Below, piece by piece: positions 40,866-51,690 of a stretch of 64,000 nt of DNA. Each line of letters begins with the position of its first letter. The stretch's first letter is position 1. The notes beneath the pieces are model-generated. The model was given only the letters and a program-made list of their open reading frames with translations, searched no databases and was not told the DNA's origin. A program made the translations under genes and the position numbers. Origin of the DNA: an uncultured Oscillospiraceae bacterium. GTDB taxonomy: Bacteria; Bacillota; Clostridia; Oscillospirales; Oscillospiraceae. The DNA lies in contig CALWXF010000001.1 of NCBI GenBank assembly GCA_944385445.1, positions 372,001 to 436,000 of the forward strand, in the 5' to 3' direction.

Positions 40866-41606
40866 ATGGCTGAAACAATTCAGGCAGTGGTTCTGGCGGC
40901 GGGGAAGGGCACCCGGCTGCAAACCGAGGGCATCGACCTGCCCAAGGTGCTGCGGGAGGCGGATGGAAAGCCTCTGCTGCACTATGTGTTGAAGTCTCTG
41001 GACTTCCTCCCCAAGGAGGACACCATTCTGGTGGTTGGCTGGATGGGGGATAAGGTGCGGGCCCGGTTCCCAGACTACCCCAGTGTGGAGCAGGAGGTGC
41101 TCAACGGCACCGGCGGCGCCGTGCGCTATGCCGCCCCGCTGCTCACCGACCCGGACAGCCATGTGCTCATCTGCTGTGGGGACACCCCTCTGATGCGCCG
41201 GGAGACCTTTGAGAGCCTCATCCGCACCCACCTGGAAAGCGGCTGCGCCTGCACCATGCTCTCCGCCCACCTGGAGGAGGGCGGCAACTACGGCCGCATT
41301 GTGCGCAACCCCGATGGCACCTTTGCTGCCATTGTGGAGGCCAAGGACTGTACCCCCGAGCAGGCCGCCATCACCGAGGTAAACGTGGCCACCTACGTCT
41401 TCCGGGTGGGAGACCTGCTGGCCTGGCTGGACAAGCTCACCACCGACAACGCCCAGGGTGAGTATTACCTCACTGACGTGCCCGCCCTCATTGCCCAGTC
41501 CGGGGGCAAGGTGGCTCTGTGTGATACCTGCTCTCCTCTGGAGATGCTGGGAGTCAACACCGTGGAGCAGCTGCAGCAGGTGGAAGACGTGCTGCGTCAA
41601 CGCTGA
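40866..41606 (+). CDS. Stand-alone sugar nucleotidyltransferase (GlmU N-domain-like)
   Basis: The 246-residue nucleotidyltransferase begins AETIQAVVLAAGKGTRLQTE, followed by PKVLREADGKPLLHYVL and LNGTGGAVRYAAPLL. These are the UTP and metal-site motifs of the GlmU pyrophosphorylase domain. It stops where GlmU would continue into its left-handed beta-helix acetyltransferase, so only the uridylyltransferase-like half is present. It may activate N-acetylglucosamine-1-phosphate or another sugar phosphate. ATG 40866 is preferred to GTG 40857, which is too close to AAAGGAA. Probably co-transcribed with metY, ending at a good terminator. Confidence 0.82.
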   Translation: MAETIQAVVLAAGKGTRLQTEGIDLPKVLREADGKPLLHYVLKSLDFLPKEDTILVVGWMGDKVRARFPDYPSVEQEVLNGTGGAVRYAAPLLTDPDSHVLICCGDTPLMRRETFESLIRTHLESGCACTMLSAHLEEGGNYGRIVRNPDGTFAAIVEAKDCTPEQAAITEVNVATYVFRVGDLLAWLDKLTTDNAQGEYYLTDVPALIAQSGGKVALCDTCSPLEMLGVNTVEQLQQVEDVLRQR

Positions 41607-41629
41607 GGCGTTTTGGAACAACGAAAAGG

Positions 41630-41659
41630 AAAGTGGAGTCAGGTAGCTGGCTCCACTTT
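41630..41659 (+). terminator. Terminator after the nucleotidyltransferase gene
   Basis: A 13-bp stem AAAGTGGAGTCAG / CTGGCTCCACTTT with one G-U pair and a GTAG loop, followed by TTATATAG. Confidence 0.8.
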
Positions 41660-41722
41660 TTATATAGTCCTATAAATGGGACTTTGTTTGTGGTATACTA
41701 CTCCTAAAAAGGAGGGAAGACT

Positions 41723-42721
41723 ATGCCAAAGGGGACCAATCAGAAGCGAAAATTGATGGTTTTGGCCCGCTTTTTGCAAAAGCACAGCGATGAGGAGCAC
41801 CCTCTCACTCTGGGCCAGCTCCAGGAGGAGCTGGAGCGGTGGAACGCCCCCGCCGAGCGCAAGAGCATCTACGACGACATGGAGCAGCTGCGGCAGCTGG
41901 GGCTGGACGTGCAGACCCGGCGGGGGGTAGGGGGCGGCTGGTTCATTGGACAGCGGGACTTTGAGTTGGCGGAGCTGAAACTGCTGGTGGATGCGGTGCA
42001 GTCCAGCCGCTTCCTCACCCAGAAAAAGAGCAGCGCCCTCATTGGCAAGCTGGAGTCTTTGGCCTCCGTCCACCAAGCCCGGCAGCTCCAGCGCCAGGTG
42101 TATGTGGACCGGCGCATCAAGACCATGAACGAGAGCATTTTCTATAATGTAGACCGGCTCCACGGGGCCATCGGGGCCAATCGGGTGATTTCCTTTCACT
42201 ATTTCGAGATGAATATGAACAAGGAGCGGGTGTTCCGCCGGGGCGGGGCGGAGTACTGGGTGACCCCCTATGGCCTCATCTGGGACAATGAGAACTACTA
42301 TCTGGCCGGATGGGACCACGACCGGGAGGAGGTGCGCCACTACCGGGTGGACAAGATGACGGACATCACCCTCACCGACCAGCGGGGCCGGGACCGGGGA
42401 AGCTGGGACCTGGAGGGGTACACGCGCCGCCACTTCGGTATGTACGCCGGACGGCCCTGCCAGCTGCGGCTGCGGTGTGCGGCGTCCCTGGCCGGAGTGT
42501 TTTTGGACCGATTCGGCCAGAATATCATGCTGGTGCCCCAGGATGAGGGGCATTTTACCGTCACCCTGGACCTGGTGGTGAGCCCGCCCTTCTGGGGCTG
42601 GCTGTTCGGGCTGGGGGCACAGGTGGAGGTGCTCTCTCCCAGCTGGGCGGTGGAGGAGTTCCGGCAGCGCCTGGACCAGGTGCGGGCCGTCTACGATACG
42701 GCGAAACCCCAGGAGGGGTGA
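41723..42721 (+). CDS. WYL-domain transcriptional regulator (YafY/PafBC-like)
   Basis: The 332-residue regulator has an N-terminal HTH domain (LMVLARFLQKHSDEEHPLTL, then RKSIYDDMEQLRQLGLDVQT) and a WYL sensory domain around residues 140-230 (AEYWVTPYGLIWDNENYYLA, HYRVDKMTDITL). A C-terminal WCX-like segment follows. WYL proteins often bind nucleic acid or other ligands and control DNA damage, phage defence or metabolic genes; the target here is unknown. AAAAGGAGGG precedes the ATG. The next gene, pyrE, has its own strong promoter, so this is probably a single-gene unit. Confidence 0.88.
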   Translation: MPKGTNQKRKLMVLARFLQKHSDEEHPLTLGQLQEELERWNAPAERKSIYDDMEQLRQLGLDVQTRRGVGGGWFIGQRDFELAELKLLVDAVQSSRFLTQKKSSALIGKLESLASVHQARQLQRQVYVDRRIKTMNESIFYNVDRLHGAIGANRVISFHYFEMNMNKERVFRRGGAEYWVTPYGLIWDNENYYLAGWDHDREEVRHYRVDKMTDITLTDQRGRDRGSWDLEGYTRRHFGMYAGRPCQLRLRCAASLAGVFLDRFGQNIMLVPQDEGHFTVTLDLVVSPPFWGWLFGLGAQVEVLSPSWAVEEFRQRLDQVRAVYDTAKPQEG

Positions 42722-42767
42722 GCCCGAAAATTCTCAGGGTTTTGCAGGGGAAATACCCGGGAATGTC

Positions 42768-42796
42768 TTGAGAAAAGCAGACTAGAATGGTATAAT
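42768..42796 (+). promoter_or_regulatory. Sigma-A promoter for the pyrE-radC-uvrB-uvrA run
   Basis: TTGAGA, 17-bp spacer, perfect TATAAT with an extended TGG. Implied leader about 35 nt. Confidence 0.75.
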
Positions 42797-42836
42797 ATAT
42801 CGATTAATGCTTATAGCGGAGAAAGGATGCATGAAC

Positions 42837-43511
42837 ATGAACTATCGTGAGGAATTTATTCACTTTATGGTGCGCTCCGGCGTGCTGACCTTTGGCGATT
42901 TCGTCACCAAGTCCGGCCGTAAGACCCCCTATTTCGTCAACACTGGCAACTACAAGACCGGCGCTCAGGCCGCCCGTCTGGGCGACTACTACGCCGCCTG
43001 CATTCAGGAGCACATGCCCGAGGGTATCACCGCCCTCTTTGGCCCCGCCTACAAGGGCATTCCTCTGGCGGTCACTGCCGCCGCCTCTCTGTACCGCAAC
43101 TATGAGCGGGACATCCCCTACTGCTTCAACCGCAAGGAGGCCAAGGACCACGGTGAGGGCGGCTCCATGGTGGGCTACAAGCCCCAGGACGGGGACCACA
43201 TCGCCATCATCGAGGACGTGGTCACTGCCGGCACCGCTGTGCGGGAGTCCATCGAGCTGTTCAAGCATGTGGCCGATGTGCACATCGACGCCCTGTTCGT
43301 CTCCGTGGACCGCATGGAGCGGGGCACCCGGGAGTGCACCACCCTGGACGAGCTGCGGGAGGACTACGGCATTCAGGTCTACCCCATCGTCACCATCCGG
43401 GACGTGATGGAGTGCCTGCACAACAAGCCTGTGGACGGCAAGGTGTACATTGACGACGCCATGCTGGAGCGCATGGAGGAGTACCTGGCCACCTACGGGG
43501 CCAAGGGCTAA
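42837..43511 (+). CDS. pyrE: Orotate phosphoribosyltransferase
   Basis: The 224-residue enzyme converts orotate and PRPP to OMP in pyrimidine synthesis. Motifs: FMVRSGVLTFGDFVTKSGRK at the N-terminus, FGPAYKGIPLAVTAA, FNRKEAKDHGEGGSMVG (catalytic loop) and the PRPP-binding IAIIEDVVTAGTAVRES. ATG 42837 is nine bases after GAAAGGA; ATG 42831 is possible and adds two residues. Its stop overlaps the radC start (TAATG). It is separated from other pyr genes and heads a DNA-repair run. Confidence 0.93.
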   Translation: MNYREEFIHFMVRSGVLTFGDFVTKSGRKTPYFVNTGNYKTGAQAARLGDYYAACIQEHMPEGITALFGPAYKGIPLAVTAAASLYRNYERDIPYCFNRKEAKDHGEGGSMVGYKPQDGDHIAIIEDVVTAGTAVRESIELFKHVADVHIDALFVSVDRMERGTRECTTLDELREDYGIQVYPIVTIRDVMECLHNKPVDGKVYIDDAMLERMEEYLATYGAKG

Positions 43512-44224
43512 TGGGCGTGGCGGACCCCAGTCCCAAAAAGAAACCCGGCGGCGTGCACCAAGGGCACCGTCAACGGGTGAAACAGGAATTCATGGCCCGT
43601 GGTCTGGCAGGGATGCCAGACCATCGGGCCTTGGAGTTGTTGCTCTTTTTCTCCATCCCCCAGGGGGATGTGAACCCGCTGGCCCATGAGCTGGTGGAAC
43701 AGTTCGGCTCTCTGGCCGGGGTGTTCACCGCCACCCGGGAGCAGCTGCTGGCCGTGAAGGGGGTGGGGGAGAATACCGCCACCCTCATCCAGCTCATGCC
43801 CGCCCTGGCGGGGCGGTATCTGGAGGAGTGCTCCAGCTTTGAGGGCCAGCTCACCGACAGCTGGCACTTCAAAGAACTGCTGATGCCCCTGTTTTTCGGG
43901 GCCCGCAACGAGATGGTGTACCTGGTGTGCATGGACGGGAAACAGAAGCTCATCTCCTGCCGCAAGCTGGGGGAAGGCGTGCCCGACCAGGTGGAGGTCA
44001 CTGGGCGACAGGTGGTGGAGGCGGCGCTGGCCTGCGGCGCCACCCGGGTGGCCCTGGCCCACAACCACGTCTCGGGCATTGCCATGTGCTCGGCCCAGGA
44101 CGTACACACCACCAAGTACCTCTCCCAGCTGCTGCGGCAGGTGGGCGTATGCCTGGTGGACCATTTCGTCATCGCCGAGGACGAGATGGTGTCCATGCGG
44201 GAATCCGGTTATTTGACGATTTGA
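43511..44224 (+). CDS. radC: RadC family (JAB/MPN domain) protein
   Basis: The 237-residue protein has an N-terminal UPF0758 helix-hairpin-helix-like part (LAGVFTATREQLLAVKGVGE) and a C-terminal JAB1/MPN metalloprotease-fold domain with ALAHNHVSGIAMCSAQDVHT. The canonical motif is HNHPSG-x7-D; here proline is valine, but the two histidines, the serine and the aspartate are kept. The name comes from a historic link to DNA repair that has not held up, and the activity is unclear. It overlaps pyrE by 1 bp and is followed by uvrB 24 bp later. Confidence 0.92.
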   Translation: MGVADPSPKKKPGGVHQGHRQRVKQEFMARGLAGMPDHRALELLLFFSIPQGDVNPLAHELVEQFGSLAGVFTATREQLLAVKGVGENTATLIQLMPALAGRYLEECSSFEGQLTDSWHFKELLMPLFFGARNEMVYLVCMDGKQKLISCRKLGEGVPDQVEVTGRQVVEAALACGATRVALAHNHVSGIAMCSAQDVHTTKYLSQLLRQVGVCLVDHFVIAEDEMVSMRESGYLTI

Positions 44225-44248
44225 CTGTGAAAGGGAAGAGGTGGAAGG

Positions 44249-46210
44249 ATGAATCGGTTTGAAGTGGTATCGGAATACACCCCCAGCGGGGACCAGCCCC
44301 AGGCCATAGCGGCCCTGGCCCAGGGCATTGAACACGGATTGGACGAGCAGACCCTGCTGGGCGTCACCGGTTCGGGCAAGACCTTCACCATGGCCAAGGT
44401 CATCGAGGCGGTGCAGCGGCCCACCCTGGTGCTGGCCCACAACAAGATTCTGGCCGCCCAGCTGTGCGCCGAGTTCAAGGAGTTCTTCCCCAACAACGCC
44501 GTGGAGTACTTTGTCTCCTACTACGACTACTACCAGCCGGAGGCCTACATTCCCCACACCGACACCTTCATTGAGAAGGACTCGGCCATCAACGAGGAGA
44601 TTGACCGCCTGCGCCTGTCCGCTACCGCCTCCCTGTTGGAGCGGCGGGACGTGATCGTGGTGTCCTCCGTGTCCTGCATCTACGGCCTGGGCGAGCCGGA
44701 GGACTTTGCCAGCATGATGGTCTCCCTGCGGGTGGGGATGGAGATCCCCATCCCGGAGCTGCTCAAACGGCTGGTGTCCATCCGATACGAGCGCAACGAC
44801 ATCGCCTTCGAGCGCAACATGTTCCGGGTCCGGGGGGACACGGTGGAGATTTGGCCCGCCTACTGGAAGGACACCGCCCTGCGGGTGGAGTTCTTCGGGG
44901 ACGAGATCGACCGTATCAGTGAGGTCAATGCCCTCACCGGGTCGGTGATTCGGCGGCTGAACAACATCCCCGTGTGGCCCGCCACCCACTACGTCACCCC
45001 CAAGGAGAAGATGGACGCCGCCATCCAGGAGATCTATAAGGAACTGGAGGAACGGGTGGCCCAGTTTGAGGCAGAGGGCAAGCTCATTGAGGCCCAGCGC
45101 ATCAAGCAGCGCACCATGTACGACATTGAGATGATGCAGGAGATTGGGTACTGCTCGGGGATCGAGAACTATTCCCGGGTCATTGAGGGCCGCCCGGTGG
45201 GCTCCCCGCCCCACACCCTGCTGGACTATTTTCCCAAGGATTTTGTGCTCTTCATTGACGAGAGCCATGTGACCCTGCCCCAGGTGCGGGCCATGTACAA
45301 CGGCGACCGGGCCCGGAAGACCTCCCTGGTGGACTACGGCTTCCGGCTGCCCTGCGCCTATGATAACCGACCTTTGAAGTTTGACGAGTTTGAAACACGG
45401 CTCAACCAGGTGGTGTATGTCTCCGCCACCCCTGGAGAGTACGAGCGCACCCGGTCCGGGCAGGTGGTGGAGCAGGTCATCCGGCCCACAGGTCTCTTAG
45501 ACCCCCTGGTGGAGGTGCGGCCCATCGAGGGACAGATGGACGACCTCATCGGGGAGATCAACCAGCGCACCCAGCGTCAGGAGCGGGTGCTGGTGACCAC
45601 TCTGACCAAGAAAATGGCGGAGAGCCTCACCGACTACCTGAAAGGGGCGGGTATCCGGGTGCGGTATATGCACCACGACATCGACACCCTGGAGCGCACC
45701 GAGATCATCCGGGACCTGCGCCTGGGCGAGTTCGACGTGCTGGTGGGCATCAACCTGCTGCGAGAGGGCCTGGACCTGCCCGAGGTGTCCCTGGTGGCTA
45801 TCTTGGATGCGGACAAGGAGGGCTTCCTGCGCTCCGAGACCGCCCTCATCCAGACCATTGGACGGGCCGCTCGAAATGCTCAGGGCAAGGTGATCATGTA
45901 CGCCGATACGGTGACCCCCTCCATGGCCCGGGCCATTGCCGAGACGGAACGCCGCCGCTCCATTCAGGACGCCTACAACCAGGAGCACGGCATTGTGCCC
46001 AAGACGGTGCACAAGTCGGTGCGGGAGCTGATGACGGTGGCCCAGGAGGGCGAGAAGACCGCCAAGCGCTCCCGCAAGCTGACCGACAGCGAGCGCAAGG
46101 CCACCATCGCCCGCCTGGAAAAGGAAATGAAAGAGGCGGCCCGTATGCTGGAGTTCGAGCTGGCTGCGCAATTAAGAGACCAAATCATTCGCCTCAAGGA
46201 GAAAGATTGA
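44249..46210 (+). CDS. uvrB: UvrABC system protein B; 3' end apparently supplied by an inserted element
   Basis: The 653-residue excision-repair helicase-like subunit has Walker A GVTGSGKT (residues 38-45), the beta-hairpin [19 protein letters not shown] that clamps [13 protein letters not shown], and motif [18 protein letters not shown]-terminal UVR domain ends [15 protein letters not shown]. The last codons before the stop (CAA TTA AGA GAC CAA) look unlike the rest of the gene, which avoids TTA and AGA. A near-copy of the final codons with only synonymous changes recurs at 46362-46394, after a hairpin-rich insert. UvrB itself remains complete. Confidence 0.95.
   Translation: MNRFEVVSEYTPSGDQPQAIAALAQGIEHGLDEQTLLGVTGSGKTFTMAKVIEAVQRPTLVLAHNKILAAQLCAEFKEFFPNNAVEYFVSYYDYYQPEAYIPHTDTFIEKDSAINEEIDRLRLSATASLLERRDVIVVSSVSCIYGLGEPEDFASMMVSLRVGMEIPIPELLKRLVSIRYERNDIAFERNMFRVRGDTVEIWPAYWKDTALRVEFFGDEIDRISEVNALTGSVIRRLNNIPVWPATHYVTPKEKMDAAIQEIYKELEERVAQFEAEGKLIEAQRIKQRTMYDIEMMQEIGYCSGIENYSRVIEGRPVGSPPHTLLDYFPKDFVLFIDESHVTLPQVRAMYNGDRARKTSLVDYGFRLPCAYDNRPLKFDEFETRLNQVVYVSATPGEYERTRSGQVVEQVIRPTGLLDPLVEVRPIEGQMDDLIGEINQRTQRQERVLVTTLTKKMAESLTDYLKGAGIRVRYMHHDIDTLERTEIIRDLRLGEFDVLVGINLLREGLDLPEVSLVAILDADKEGFLRSETALIQTIGRAARNAQGKVIMYADTVTPSMARAIAETERRRSIQDAYNQEHGIVPKTVHKSVRELMTVAQEGEKTAKRSRKLTDSERKATIARLEKEMKEAARMLEFELAAQLRDQIIRLKEKD
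46178..46210 (+). repeat. uvrB 3'-end repeat, copy 1 (inside uvrB)
   Basis: These 33 bases encode [10 protein letters not shown] plus stop. They match 46362-46394 at 27 of 33 positions, and all six differences are third-position synonymous changes. Confidence 0.85.
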
Positions 46211-46361
46211 TAAGCCGCCTCTTTCCAGCCCGCAAAGCGGGCCGCGCCGGGTGGCGCGTACAAGCGTTTTGCAGGGCAAAACCTTGGCGCAAAGGCGGAT
46301 TCATTCCGCCTGCGCATGAAAAAATAAATGGGGTCCCCAGACGGCTGGCCGTCTGGGGGGA
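46211..46361 (+). mobile_element. Hairpin-dense insert between the two uvrB end copies
   Basis: About 150 bp with five successive stem-loops: GCCCGC/GCGGGC (46228-46242), CGCGCC/GGCGCG (46243-46258), GTTTTGC/GCAAAAC (46266-46282), a compound stem GCGCA..GGCGGA/TCCGCC..TGCGC (46287-46315), and CCCCAGACGG/CCGTCTGGGG (46335-46358). No convincing ORF. Its left boundary may lie inside uvrB near 46169. Likely a small non-autonomous element; no transposase or integrase is present. Confidence 0.55.
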
Positions 46362-46394
46362 GATCAGATCATTCGTCTCAAAGAGAAGGACTGA
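46362..46394 (+). repeat. uvrB 3'-end repeat, copy 2 (remnant)
   Basis: These 33 bases would encode [10 protein letters not shown] and stop, with codons typical of this genome (GAT CAG ATC ATT CGT CTC AAA GAG AAG GAC). The stop lies 9 bp before ybaK, the spacing expected if this were the ancestral uvrB end, and GAGAAGGA within it may be the ybaK ribosome site. Confidence 0.85.
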
Positions 46395-46403
46395 ATCAAT
46401 ACC

Positions 46404-46898
46404 ATGGCAAAGAAAAAAGAAGAAAAAACCAACGTCATGCGGGTCCTGGAACAGAAAAAGGTGCCCTATCAGGGCCACACCTATCCCCACGACGGGGAGA
46501 CCGCCCCGGATGGGGTGAGTGTGGCGCAAAGTATGGGACAGGACCCTGCCTGCGTGTTTAAAACCCTGGTGACCCGTGGGGCCTCCGGGGGATATTATGT
46601 GTTTGACATCCCGGTGGCAGCCACCTTGGACTTGAAGAAGGCGGCAAAGGCGGTGGGGGAGAAGTCGGTGGCTATGCTGCCCAGCAAAGAGCTGCTCCCC
46701 CTCACCGGATATGTCCACGGCGGCTGTTCTCCGGTGGGGATGAAAAAGCAGTTCCCCACCGTGTTCCATCAAAGCTGCCTGGACCAGGACGCCATCTATG
46801 TGTCCGCCGGGAAGATCGGCTTTCAGGTGGAGGTGGCGCCCCAGGCTATTCTGGACCTGGTGCGAGCCACCACGGCCGACGTGATTGTGGAAGAATAG
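46404..46898 (+). CDS. ybaK: YbaK/EbsC-family aminoacyl-tRNA deacylase
   Basis: The 164-residue editing-domain protein probably hydrolyses Cys-tRNA(Pro), like Escherichia coli YbaK. Family features: TNVMRVLEQKKVPYQGHTYP, VAQSMGQDPACVFKTLV with the essential lysine in FKTLV, KKAAKAVGEKSVAMLPSKEL, and GYVHGGCSPVGMKKQFPT near the active site. Its ribosome site appears to lie in the retained copy of the uvrB end. It sits between uvrB and an aldo/keto reductase. Confidence 0.92.
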   Translation: MAKKKEEKTNVMRVLEQKKVPYQGHTYPHDGETAPDGVSVAQSMGQDPACVFKTLVTRGASGGYYVFDIPVAATLDLKKAAKAVGEKSVAMLPSKELLPLTGYVHGGCSPVGMKKQFPTVFHQSCLDQDAIYVSAGKIGFQVEVAPQAILDLVRATTADVIVEE

Positions 46899-46910
46899 AG
46901 GAGTACAACT

Positions 46911-47921
46911 ATGAACATGGTAACCTTAGGTAATACCGGACTGAAGGTGTCCGCCATCTCCTTTGGCGGCATCCCCATCCAGCGCTCCGACGCCGCCAAT
47001 ACTCTGGCAGTGGTGGACGAGCTGGAGAAGTTCGGCATCAATTTCATCGATACCGCCCGGGGCTACACGGTATCTGAGGAATATCTGGGTGCTGCCCTGA
47101 AGGGCCGCCGGGACAAGTTCATCCTGGCCACCAAGTCCATGTCCCGCAGCCGTGAGGCCATGGCAAAGGACATTGATATCAGCCTGGGCAACCTACAGAC
47201 CGACTACATCGACCTGTACCAGATCCACAACCTGCCCTTGAAGGACTTTGACCAGGTCTTTGGCCCCGACGGGGCCTATGAGGCCCTGGCCCAGGCCAAG
47301 GCAGAGGGAAAAATCCGCCACATCGGGGCCACCGCCCACTCCCTGGACGCCCTGCGCCTGCTGGTGGAGGAGCACGCCCACCAGATTGAGACGGTGATGT
47401 TCCCCTATAACATCGTGGAGATGCAAGGCCACGAGGTGCTGGCCCTGGCCCGGGAAAAGGGCATTGGCACCATCGCCATGAAGCCCATGGCGGGGGGCAA
47501 CCTGGACGACTGGAACCTGGCGCTGCGCTTCATTGCCGCCTCCGGGGTTATGGATGTGTCCATCCCCGGTATGGGCAGCGTGGAGGAAGTACAGCGCAAC
47601 GCCCAGGTGGATTTGACCGCCCCCTTGACCCAGGCCGAGCTGGAGGAGTGCCAGCGCATCCGGGCTGAGCTGGGCACCCACTTCTGCCGCCGCTGCGGCT
47701 ACTGCGCCCCTTGCACCGTGGGCATTGACATTCCCTCCCAGTTCCTCATGGCCAACTACGCCCGCCGCTACGGCTTGGCCGACTGGGCGGTGAGCCGCTA
47801 CCAGGCCCTGGCCCACCACGCTGGAGAGTGCGTGGAGTGCGGAGCCTGCGAGAAGCGCTGCCCCTATGAGCTGCCCATCCGGGAGATGCTCGCCGATGTG
47901 GCAAAGGAATTTGGCTGCTGA
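46911..47921 (+). CDS. Aldo/keto reductase with C-terminal 4Fe-4S domain
   Basis: The 336-residue protein has an N-terminal AKR barrel ([20 protein letters not shown], catalytic Asp and Tyr in [15 protein letters not shown], Lys in LATKS and His in IHNLP). A C-terminal iron-sulfur part contains [17 protein letters not shown] and [17 protein letters not shown]. This fusion is common in anaerobes and may take electrons from ferredoxin rather than NADPH, though substrate and donor are unknown. It starts 12 bp after ybaK with GAGGAG upstream. Confidence 0.92.
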   Translation: MNMVTLGNTGLKVSAISFGGIPIQRSDAANTLAVVDELEKFGINFIDTARGYTVSEEYLGAALKGRRDKFILATKSMSRSREAMAKDIDISLGNLQTDYIDLYQIHNLPLKDFDQVFGPDGAYEALAQAKAEGKIRHIGATAHSLDALRLLVEEHAHQIETVMFPYNIVEMQGHEVLALAREKGIGTIAMKPMAGGNLDDWNLALRFIAASGVMDVSIPGMGSVEEVQRNAQVDLTAPLTQAELEECQRIRAELGTHFCRRCGYCAPCTVGIDIPSQFLMANYARRYGLADWAVSRYQALAHHAGECVECGACEKRCPYELPIREMLADVAKEFGC

Positions 47922-47951
47922 ACACTGACTGAGACTTGAAGGAGACCCAAC

Positions 47952-50792
<2,841 letters not shown>

Positions 50793-50796
50793 AAGA

Positions 50797-51282
50797 ATGG
50801 ATTTGATGCAATGGCTCACCACCGACCTGAACGGGGAGTTTCTGCTCACCCTGCTGGTGTCCATGGTGCCGGTGGTGGAGCTGCGCGGTGGTATCCCCTT
50901 TGGTGTGGCTGCGGGGTTGCCGGTTTGGGCGGCATACCTGGCGGCAGTGATCGGTAACTTGCTCCCCGTCCCCTTCATCGTGGTGTATATCCGGCGTATT
51001 TTCATGTTTATGCGCCAGCATATGCCCCGGCTCAACAGTCTGGTGGACCGCATGGAGGAAAAGGCCCACCTGAAAAGCGCCTCGGTGATGAAGTATCAGT
51101 ATCTGGGGCTGGCCATTTTTGTGGCCATCCCGCTGCCCGGAACCGGCGCCTGGACCGGTGCGCTGGTGGCAGCCTTCCTGGATATGCGCCTGAAGAAGGC
51201 CCTGCCCTCCATCGCCGGGGGCGTGCTGTCCGCGGGGCTGATTATCAGCATTCTCTCCTATGGAGTGAAAAGCTTCTTTTGA
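50797..51282 (+). CDS. Small multidrug export-type membrane protein (PF06695-like)
   Basis: The 161-residue protein has about four membrane helices. The motif VVELRGGIPFGVAAGLPVWA and the later IPLPGTGAWTGALVAAFLDM are the hallmarks of the family annotated as small multidrug export protein. Experimental support for drug export is thin. AAAGGAG lies just before the ATG and the uvrA stop is only 4 bp upstream, so it is the tail of the uvrA transcription unit. Confidence 0.85.
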   Translation: MDLMQWLTTDLNGEFLLTLLVSMVPVVELRGGIPFGVAAGLPVWAAYLAAVIGNLLPVPFIVVYIRRIFMFMRQHMPRLNSLVDRMEEKAHLKSASVMKYQYLGLAIFVAIPLPGTGAWTGALVAAFLDMRLKKALPSIAGGVLSAGLIISILSYGVKSFF

Positions 51283-51345
51283 GAGAACACGTGGTGACCG
51301 CTGCTGCCTGGGGAACATAGAATGACCCAAAGGTGGTGGTGATCG

Positions 51346-51642
51346 GTGGAATTCTATCTGGCCATGACCGGCGTGGGCCTTCTGGCTGCGCTGGGGCTCC
51401 TCTGCCTCTGCTGGTTGGGCCTGGGGCGTCTGCTGCTGCCCATCCCTCTGGCCCTCACCGTGTCGGTGACGGGAGTAGGGGATGGGGAGCGGTTGGAGCA
51501 GGGGGTCAAGGCGCTGCACTGGCTGCGCCGCACCGGCCTGTGGCGGGGTGAAATCCTCATTTTAGACGGCGGGCTGTCTCCCCGGGGGCTGGAAGTGGCC
51601 CGGCGATTGGTGGAGGACTGCCACGCACAATTGCACATATGA
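51346..51642 (+). CDS. Hypothetical single-helix membrane protein
   Basis: This 98-residue ORF has an N-terminal hydrophobic helix (GVGLLAALGLLCLCWLGLGR) and a mixed cytoplasmic tail (GDGERLEQGVKALHWLRRTG, ILILDGGLSPRGLEVARRL). The start is GTG 51346, with AGGTGG nine bases upstream. The tail phrase ILDGGLSPRG has a regular alternating pattern like the first strand-loop of a nucleotide-binding fold, but too little is present to assign one. I do not recognise the family. Confidence 0.6.
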   Translation: MEFYLAMTGVGLLAALGLLCLCWLGLGRLLLPIPLALTVSVTGVGDGERLEQGVKALHWLRRTGLWRGEILILDGGLSPRGLEVARRLVEDCHAQLHI

Positions 51643-51646
51643 AATC

Positions 51647-51675
51647 ATGCCCCCCAGAAGGTTTCTGGGGGGCAT
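51647..51675 (+). terminator. Strong hairpin without T-run upstream of the M32 gene
   Basis: A perfect 13-bp stem ATGCCCCCCAGAA / TTCTGGGGGGCAT with a three-base loop, ending 15 bp before the M32 start. There is no T-tract, so it may be a weak terminator or a structure that controls or protects the downstream message. Confidence 0.5.
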
Positions 51676-51690
51676 CATGAAAGGAAGATT

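Noticed and set aside
46194..46772. 192-codon minus-strand frame through the uvrB-ybaK junction
   Set aside because: It covers the antisense of ybaK and the hairpin insert; no ribosome site and no domain. It does not explain the insert.
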